A stretch of 64,000 bases of DNA from Corydoras sp. C115 (taxonomy: Eukaryota > Chordata > Actinopteri > Siluriformes > Callichthyidae), in assembly GCA_019802505.1 (NCBI GenBank), contig JAFMOC010000024.1, positions 1,175,001-1,239,000 of the forward strand, read 5' to 3'. A program made the position numbers and the translations under genes. The notes under the pieces are model-generated. The model worked only from the letters and a program-made list of their open reading frames with translations, was not told where the DNA came from and searched no databases. Positions 56,541 through 64,000 of this stretch are shown here, in pieces (position 1 is the first letter of the stretch; the number at the start of each line of letters is the position of its first letter).

Positions 56541-58660
56541 TGGTTTATATGGTTGATATGGTGAATATATAAAAAAGGTTTTTTATATATTTAAATCCTT
56601 ATTCAAGCTTAATTATAAATAAAATTGATTTATGTTAATGAATGACATGATTTAAACATGTTTTCATTTGGTTTTCTAAAATGAAATGTTGATAATGCAG
56701 TAGAAGTAGAGGTAAAGAAGATAGCTTAATACTAATTCTAATGCTGTGATGGCAAACTATTTACAGTTTCTGGTGCAGTTTCTGTAGACTGCTAGAACAG
56801 ATGTATTCATTTCCTTTCCAGAATGTAATCTATTTTGCATTAACAGAAAATGAATGTTTTCCTAATATTCTAATTGGTGTAGCTGCCATTCATTCCTTAT
56901 TAATGGGGTCAGAATTGCATTTTTTGGTTGACATGTTCTTCACAAGGTCTTAGGCTTAATGACCGACTTTTGTATTCTCAGTTTATTTTAACACAAATAT
57001 TATTTTGCACTGGAACAATCAAATCCTTGTTCAAGCCTAATTATTTCAATTACTTTTCTAAAATGTAGAAGTACACGTAATGTAGATAGCTTAATAAGTG
57101 CTGTGATGTCATCGCTGGGTAGGTACTGTGTCTTAATAAAGCAGGATGACTGTAATGATCCCCTTTACATAGACAGCTTTCTAGTAAGACTGGTAGGCAT
57201 GTCATGCTCTATACTTAGAAGTTCTCACATTCTCTTAATGAAGGTTGGTCTCAGCTGCTTTGTGTATAGGATTTATGAGAAAAGAGAAGAATCATACAAT
57301 TGGAATCACCACCCATGTTTAGGCAGCTCATCAGCACTAATAAAGTGACAAGTGAGTTAGCAACTGATGTTTTTTATTTTTGATTTTATTGCATTTTACA
57401 AATGTCTATAGTTTTAATTAACAAACTTACTTAGTTTACTGTATTGCAGATTATATAACACGTAATTATCAAGTAGCTTAATGTCACCTGGTATGTAAGG
57501 ACACTCGTTCTAAAGAAAAAATATTAACAATCCTACTCTGGTTAAACACATAATTTCATTTAAAATTTCACATGTTCCCCTCCTGTCTGTGAGAGTTTCT
57601 TAATACATTCCAGTGACATGTTAACCAGATGAAATGGAAATACATTTTTTTTTATGTTTGTCTCTGTGGCTGCTCTGCAATGGCCTGGTGACCTGTCTGG
57701 TGATTCCTCTTACCCATTGTGCACTTAGATAGTCTTTAGCTCCATCCACAACCATGTTGATGGTAAAGGGAACAGTAAAATACTAGCCATTTCATATTTT
57801 ATTACTTACTAACATTTTTTGTTTTTATTTTCAACAACTAAACCAAACTACAGAAATCAATGTAGATCATCAAGTAACTCATCCTAGCTTATGCTGTTAA
57901 TTTCATGAACGCTCACATAATGTATGTACAATACATATCGATGTTGATGCAGGCTAAGAATGCTATTCTTATTCTCATATTTTACATATATTTTACATAT
58001 TACACTATAAATATCTGGCAGAACATATTAAGAGGATTATCTATCTGCACTGTTGTGTAATGTAGAAGTTATACTTATTTATCTGATGTGATGGTGTTAA
58101 TGAGCCCTCGATATGCAGCCTACAGTGTCCTAGTTTGCAGCACTTACAGGCATATCTTTCATTGCTGGTGTGTCAGCTTTATGGTAGTTAACATACTTGC
58201 TGTCCAATGACCAGTTTACCTTGTTTTGCCCCCCATAGGAATATTACATGCTGGGAAAGAACAAAATAATAAGAATAAATTATTTGGGTTTTGATTGTAT
58301 AATTATTATAGTATTTGGGTTTTTGTTTTATGTAACATCAATTAATAAAAATTAATACATTTTAGCGCAGGTGATATTTGCATCGAGCAGATTCTTAAAC
58401 TGTTTCTTAATAAATAGATTACAGATTATTCAATGTAAGATATTGGCGTTTTGACAGCAGAAAAAAACTGGCAAAGTTTTACTGGCTGTTGGAAGAAAGC
58501 AGTTTTAAAGGGAGTTCGTTTTGACAATATCTGAGGGTTTACAATATCTAACTGATGTCACTGATTTAATCTTTTTTCTCCTGCATTGCTATAACCTTTG
58601 AAATAACCTTCCTGCCTTGTTCAAAATTTTAAACAATTCTATATATTTTATTTAAATTTT
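56541..58660. other. AT-rich intergenic or intronic stretch, no feature seen
   Basis: About 2.1 kb without a supported repeat or gene. The frame at 57103-57348 (81 codons) has no domain and weak context. A TTCATGAACG/CATGAAC word pair echoes the inverted repeat upstream. Confidence 0.4.
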
Positions 58661-58664
58661 AAAC

Positions 58665-58667
<3 letters not shown>

Positions 58668-58751
<84 letters not shown>
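58668..58751. repeat. (TA)n tract
   Basis: About 40 TA units. Confidence 0.95.
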
Positions 58752-58757
<6 letters not shown>

Positions 58758-58837
58758 GAAATGTACTTCAGTGATATTGTAACATGGTAAGATTCTAAAA
58801 TGTTATTAGAATTGTTTAAAAATAAGTAGTTCCATTT

Positions 58838-58950
58838 ATTTATTTATATAGCACTTTTTACAATTGTACATTGTCACAAAACAGCTTTGCATTGTTGTAA
58901 GCCTTTAAACCCCCAAAGAGCAAGCCGAAGTGACAGTGGCAAGAAAAATC
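58838..58950 (+). mobile_element. Family-5 interspersed repeat fragment
   Basis: TTTATATAGCACTTTTTACA, GCCTTTAAACCCCCAAAGAG and AGTGACAGTGGCAAGAAAAA match the copies at 46948 and 63021. Confidence 0.8.
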
Positions 58951-59690
58951 TATAGTATGTGTATACTGATAAATATTAAATTTATGCATTGATAAGATAA
59001 GACAAAAATACAATTAATAAATATGTATGTTACTAATTGTTCATAATTTGAAAATCTTGGTTAGACCAAGATTCTATATATACAAAATAAATAATAATAA
59101 ATAATAATAAAAAACTATTTGTTTTAGATTGAAACCAAGCATTCATTGTCGTGTCATGTACTTGGCATGTCTGTTCTTGTAGATGATGATTGGTGACGAG
59201 TTGCAAACCTCACATTAGATTGCGTACAGCCCTGATATAAGGATGTGACCCAAAAGAGAAAGTAAACAAACCACAGCCTAGTTGTTATGTAATGGATGCT
59301 CGGCTAAGCTGTGTTCCTTTAAAAGCTGTGGGTTGTCAGGTGATTGGAGTAGCGCATTCATCTCACTTCACCAAGACATGAGTGAGAATCATGCAATAAC
59401 AGGAGAACGTGATAAAAGAAGAAAGTAAGCGGGATCTTGCTGGTAAAGACCTGTTAAAAGTGAATGTAGAAACAGAGGACATTGGTAGGAAGAAGCAGAG
59501 AGTAAAGAGGCAACAGCAAAAATGGCAGTGTCCCTCTGATCATAGACATACTATTGCTATGTCTTTCTTTTCTTTTTACTTTTTTATTTTGTGGTACTCT
59601 AAAGACAGACAATGCTGGTGTAATACTGGCTTTAGTTTATTAAAAAGGTGAGCTTGTTTAGTCATAACAGCATTAAAAGGGCTGGAGAAT
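58951..59690. other. Intergenic or intronic, no feature seen
   Basis: Single-copy sequence. The 80-codon frame at 59409 is basic and then hydrophobic, but it has no recognisable domain. Confidence 0.35.
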
Positions 59691-59699
59691 TAAGTGCTG

Positions 59700-60000
59700 C
59701 GTCACACTGAGCGTGTGTGTGTGAGAGAGGGAGAGAGAGAGGGAGGAGAGAGAGAGTGAGAGGGAGAAATAGAAAGAGAGATGAGAGAGAAAGGGATTGT
59801 GGGAGAGTGAGTGTGGATAGCGGATAACGAATTGTTTGCAACTCTGAGGACCATTTAAAAGGATGTATTTCATGATAACGTAGCAAATGCTTCTGTTGTT
59901 ATAGCCTGATGAAAATAGAGCAGACGAGGGTGGAGTGATGGTACAAGAAGGGAGGGTGACAGAGAAAGAGCAGGAATGAGAGAAAGAGGGTGAGATTCTT
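59700..60000 (+). repeat. (GA)n-rich purine tract
   Basis: GAGAGAGGGAGAG-type words at 59720-59800 and again near 59950-59990, just upstream of the second CpG-rich block. Confidence 0.85.
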
Positions 60001-61157
60001 GCATTAGTTGCTACGTCACTTTTTCACATCGAGAGGAAAGCAGCGGCTAGGAGGACAGGAGTTCGAGTCGCAAGCTTTTCGCCTGCCCGAGAGCGGCCGT
60101 GAGTGAGCCTCAGCCCGGTTTCTGACTGTCCGCCTCTCATCCTCTCCTCTCACATCCTTATTTTCTACCAACCATTTCTATCTCTGCCTGGGACGTCCAA
60201 GTCCGCAATATGGATCGCTGCTCCGGGGTCCAACTACCAAGCTGAAAATGTGACGTTTTTTCAGTTCGAAGATGGCCGTGTGTTTACGTGTGTATGTGAC
60301 CATGTCAGAGGCTGTGCTAAATGAATAAACAGGCGGCTGAAGGGTTAAAGACCCTAGTCTCATTCTGGAAGGTTTCGGAATTTAAAGAGAGATGTTTGCC
60401 ATCTCTTAATTAGAAGTATAGCCCTGCCACTCAAATTTATTTGGGCTGAAATAGTACCAGAAGTGCTGATACAGTGATTACTTAAGGCCATTGTAAGTAC
60501 ATTATACAGATGTGTAGAAACAAGTATTCCGATTAGCAGGTAAGCTGTACAGCACAAACCAACCCACTGTGACATTCCAAGCTTGCCGTGGAAGAAGTGC
60601 CATCTGCATATTTGGTCTTTTCTGGCCTCATCTTAAACTCACTATTACAGAGATGTGGCATTACTGCATATGCTGGTGTGTCGTATATGCCGACATGTGT
60701 TGACCAAATGTGTGAATCTGAAAACTGACAAAAGATCGGGAACAACAGCTTAGCAATCAAGCATTATATTTGCAATCTTCTGGCATTAAAGATGGATGGG
60801 CTGATAGATTTCGAGTGAAACTGTGGCTCTCTGCATTAACACATCCCCTGACTCTGCTTGCTCCTGCGTAGTTGCTGGAAGCTGGGACTGTGACGCAGTC
60901 ATAACTGCTGAGCTCAGGATCAAGTGCATGCCTTATTTTAGTCCTTTGTCAATCTTTTGCTCTCTCCTGCATTGCAGAAGGGCTTTGCGGAAAAGGGTTC
61001 CTGCATATACAACGGAATTAAAATGTCACTGGCAGGAGATCAGGAAAAACGGAGCGCTCAAAAGAGGGACTGTTTACCTTGTTCACTTGGTGACTGTGCA
61101 CTGGCTGGCTTCCAGTTCACATGCGCTAGACTTCCGACAGCAGCCACGTCATGAAGG
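60000..61157 (+). promoter_or_regulatory. Second CpG-rich promoter-like block with possible exon
   Basis: CpGs cluster at 60030-60250 (GGCTAG...GTTCGAGTCGCAAGC, CCCGAGAGCGGCCGTG). TACGTCAC at 60012-60019 is an ATF/CREB-like site on the minus strand. No TATA box is evident. A donor-like CATGAAG|GTAACTG at 61157 could end a long non-coding first exon. A second donor-like AAAAG|GTAATT lies near 61269. Open frames here are short and show no domain. It may be an alternative promoter of the transcript that starts near 49.9 kb. Confidence 0.45.
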
Positions 61158-61269
61158 TAACTGACAGACCCTTCATCCAATGAGGCTCTCCTAACCATGT
61201 TTGCAGATGAAAATTCATTGGACATTCTCCCAAAAGCAGGTGGCTGGATGCTTCTCATTGGCCAAAAGG

Positions 61270-63020
61270 TAATTTTATTATTTGAAGTTCAAGTTTGATG
61301 AGGAGAAGAAAATTTGATAGTAATATGAGGTTGACATGACTTGGGTTGGCTTTAAGGAATATAAACAGATCACAGCATGGGGCTGTTAGATGTCACATCT
61401 ACAGAGATTTGGACATTTCTGTGCGGACCTTGGAGGAACGCAGAAACATGATACCAGGAAAGGTGTTCTTTTGGATTATACAGGTATTTTGTCTGTGATT
61501 TAAAGATAGTTCCTAATGGGGAACTAATTATAATGCAGTACTTGTGTATTTGTGTGAGAGAATGACAGAAATATAGAGCGAGAGAAATGTGACGCAGTAA
61601 CTCTATGCCTGTTGCTCTAGTGTTTATCAGCTTCCCTCTTCCTCCACTGGCCGACCACTGTGTTTCCTGTTTAGTGCGATTGCAGATTGCACCTTTCTTA
61701 TACAGATTTTTAGGATACTTGGTTTGCCCGCGTTTCAATAAATAGCAAACACCAAATATTTCAACTCTCTATAGCTTTCCTCTGTGTATTCTTTTTATAC
61801 AATCTGTGGAACCTTGGAACTAACAAGACAAAACAAAGTGATCAGATTTTATCCTGTAAATGACAATTGGGTTATATATATTAATTGTATATAATATACA
61901 ATAGTGGTTTTGCCATTGGTGGATTTGATATGGCACTCGCCAAAGCAGATGCCAGTAAAGCACTGCAGCTTTTTGCTGCAGTCATTTCCAACTCTTTACT
62001 TGTTTAGTCATGTTTAGTCTTCTTTAGTTGTCAACTACAGGTTATGTATTTCTTTTTAATAAATGACTGATGAGATTGTATTTGTTTAGCTCTGCTATAA
62101 ATGAAAAAGGCATTTTTTGGCGTAGTCCACATAAATATTATGCCAGTGATGTGCGTATGTGTGTTTATAGGCTTAGAGATGACATAGGCAAACTGGGTCA
62201 GAGGTGTTATTTGTAAGTCTTGACAAATTAGCTTGCTAGATTCCTTCTGAGGTTCCAACCCAGCGGCATCTATTATTTTCTTGATCCCAAGAAAGAATGT
62301 TTAAGGAGAAGTGTTTAATAATATGATGCTGTAAAGCCAATCTAGTACATATTATCAGTGTCCCGATTATGTGGTCTTTATGGTTGGCAGAACAAACAAC
62401 CCTGTTCCTTGAACACTTATAAACATTACACAACACGCCAAGGGCCTGACTGCACCAAACAAACTCAGGAATGAAAAAAAGTACAAGGGGGCAGAGCTTC
62501 AGAGGCAACCAGATACCTCCAAACAGCAACGGTCACCAAGCTCCTCACTACACAAGGAGGGGAAACTCCCATAAATGCTGTGTCATTGTACAGATAAAGA
62601 TTAGCGTGTACTCATGCCACTGTTCTTCCTCCTATTGTAGAGCTCAAAGAAAACATCCAGAGTTTGATTTGATTTGGGCAGGGACTGGAAATATTTCTGA
62701 GCGAGCTACAGTATCAGCAATACTATGAAGGGGAAAAATAAAACTCTTCAGATTTGGTGTAATGGGTATCATTTGAAATTTGGCAATTTGAGCACTTTAT
62801 ATCACGCTACTGGCATTCCAAAGCTTTTGGCAAAACCCAGTTTGTGCCAATGCACTGGACAATACCTGTCACCACACCCTTCATCTGCACTGGCACCAGC
62901 CCAAATTCTTTATTTCTTCAGCTCACGCCATTTTAATAAGAACATAGTTGACGGTTCTGACGCTAATGCCTCAGGTGAGCTGAAATACAATCGCTAACTG
63001 AGGTCTTTCAATCTGTTCAA
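61270..63020. other. Low-repeat stretch, possibly intronic
   Basis: About 1.75 kb with few repeats. Frames at 61370-61738 (minus) and 62236-62529 (minus) have no domain that I recognise. No miR-29 seed region (TAGCACCAT) is present on either strand. Confidence 0.4.
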
Positions 63021-63260
63021 GTACAAGTAATTTATTTATAGAGCGCTTTTAACAATAGTACATTTTCACAAAGCAGCTTTACTGTGTTATAACCCTATAA
63101 ACCCCCAAAGAGCAAGCAGAAGTGACAGCGGCAAGAAAAAACTCCCTGCTTTATTATTATTTGAAGGAAGAAACCTTGGGAGGACCAAGGCTCAGTGGGG
63201 GACTCATCCTCCTTGAGCGGTCGGGCAGCATCAACAGTGTAGGATAGCCATGTCTGTGTA
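63021..63260 (+). mobile_element. Family-5 interspersed repeat, most complete copy
   Basis: It runs from TAATTTATTTATAGAGCGC through CACAAAGCAGCTTTACTGTG, AACCCCCAAAGAGCAAGCAG, AAGAAACCTTGGGAGGACC and AAGGCTCAGTGGGGGACTC. Confidence 0.85.
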
Positions 63261-63707
63261 GTGTTTAGGTGTCCATATTTAACAATTTGAATATCTCTAA
63301 CAATTGGAAAACTATATAAGCCAATTGGGGGTGTCCTGCAGAACCATAGAATTTAATTTAATTTAGCTTTTTGCTGGATTTTCCTATTGGTCGTCACATA
63401 TTACATCTATAGCTGTTTTAGAACATGCCATTTGTTTTTTTGACCCACACTTGGCAAAATGCTTTGCTGTTGCCAAGGATCTATAGAACACTGTTGGAGC
63501 TTAGCTTTGCATGCTGCCCTTGTCACAAGGCTTTTCAATCTGCTGCCATAGTGATACACATAATAAATACAGTCTGCTCTTGCTTTGCACTTTCATGGTT
63601 GAAAAACTTATTAAAATATAATATTTTTGATTTTGAACCAAGTGTATAATTAAACAATTTGTATAAAATGTATATAAATGCTATTTTCCTTAATCATATT
63701 GCAAATA
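63261..63707. other. Right-edge single-copy sequence
   Basis: No gene or repeat signal. Confidence 0.4.
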
Positions 63708-63960
63708 GCATGTCCATCCAGGGGAGAGCATTTCGGGAACTGGGCAGATACACCCAGGACAGGTCGCCAATCTATCGCTGGGTACACAGGCACACACACA
63801 CTTTATGGGGCAATTTAGAGCATCAAATTAACTTGACTATTAATTAACTGGAGGCCATGTGAACACAGAGAGAACATGGAACCTCCACCGAGATTTGGAT
63901 TCAAACCTGGATCCCCAGCGCAAAGGCAAACATGCAAACCACTAAGCCACTATGCCGGCC
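63708..63960 (-). mobile_element. V-SINE lacking its tail
   Basis: It starts inside the body at GTCCATCCAGGGGAGAGC, so the tail and G-rich box are missing. It continues to the head end CACTATGCCGGCC. A deletion removes most of the core between CTTGAC and GTGAACACAGAGAGAAC. Confidence 0.9.
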
Positions 63961-64000
63961 TATTATAGTTATTTTTTGTTGTTTTGGTTAGTCATTTACA

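Noticed and set aside
59409..59651. 80-codon frame with a basic start and hydrophobic end
   Set aside because: Composition follows local A-rich and T-rich runs. No homology is recognised and the start context is weak.
50000..64000. miR-29 hairpin
   Set aside because: I looked for TAGCACCAT and its reverse complement on both strands across the window and found no match in a hairpin. Near matches (GCTAGCACCAAG at 21871, TTTAGCACCACAAAGG at 52210) lack the mature sequence.

Overview
This window looks like AT-rich nuclear DNA of a teleost fish, probably an otophysan (catfish, characin or relative). It is dominated by tRNA-headed SINEs of the V-SINE/DANA-like superfamily, a second and third tRNA-headed SINE family, Tc1/mariner-like and hAT-like DNA transposon relics, and many long (TA)n, (CA)n, (CT)n and (AAT)n tracts. 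Long introns with GT-AG borders rule out a prokaryote. Most long open frames are chance products of SINEs or microsatellites.

One protein-coding gene is clear. A seven-exon plus-strand gene runs from a TATA box at 10381 to poly(A) signals at 34976 and 35325. It encodes a small type I membrane sialomucin of about 280 residues: signal peptide (exon 1), a Ser/Thr/Asn-rich, cysteine-free ectodomain (exons 2-5 and the start of 6), one membrane helix (exon 6), and a cytoplasmic tail ending in a class I PDZ ligand (exon 7). The tail ending NGHSA...ADTEF closely resembles the end of CD34 (NGHSA...ADTEL), so I call it CD34-like, with endomucin as the main alternative. Exons 4 and 5 (39 nt each) lie in a tandem duplication of about 960 bp, and a SINE later entered only the first unit. 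As written, exon 6 needs either one base fewer in an A5 run or a weak upstream acceptor to stay in frame.

Layout: 1-10380 is upstream intergenic DNA (palindromic repeats, a cluster of four SINEs, a hAT relic with a nested SINE). 10381-35345 is the CD34-like gene; intron 1 is 12.8 kb and holds a 383-437 bp tandem repeat and several SINEs. 35346-49650 is repeat-rich intergenic DNA with a few low-repeat blocks that could be regulatory. At 49.68-49.97 kb there is a TATA-less, CpG-rich promoter and a first exon with a good splice donor. At 60.0-61.2 kb there is a second CpG-rich promoter-like block. Both carry the octamer GTGACGTA, and neither shows a coding frame. In human the next gene downstream of CD34 on the same strand is the miR-29b-2/29c host transcript, so these may be promoters of that host gene. 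No miR-29 hairpin lies in this window; it would have to be to the right. I found no other protein-coding gene, no rRNA, no functional tRNA and no CRISPR array.
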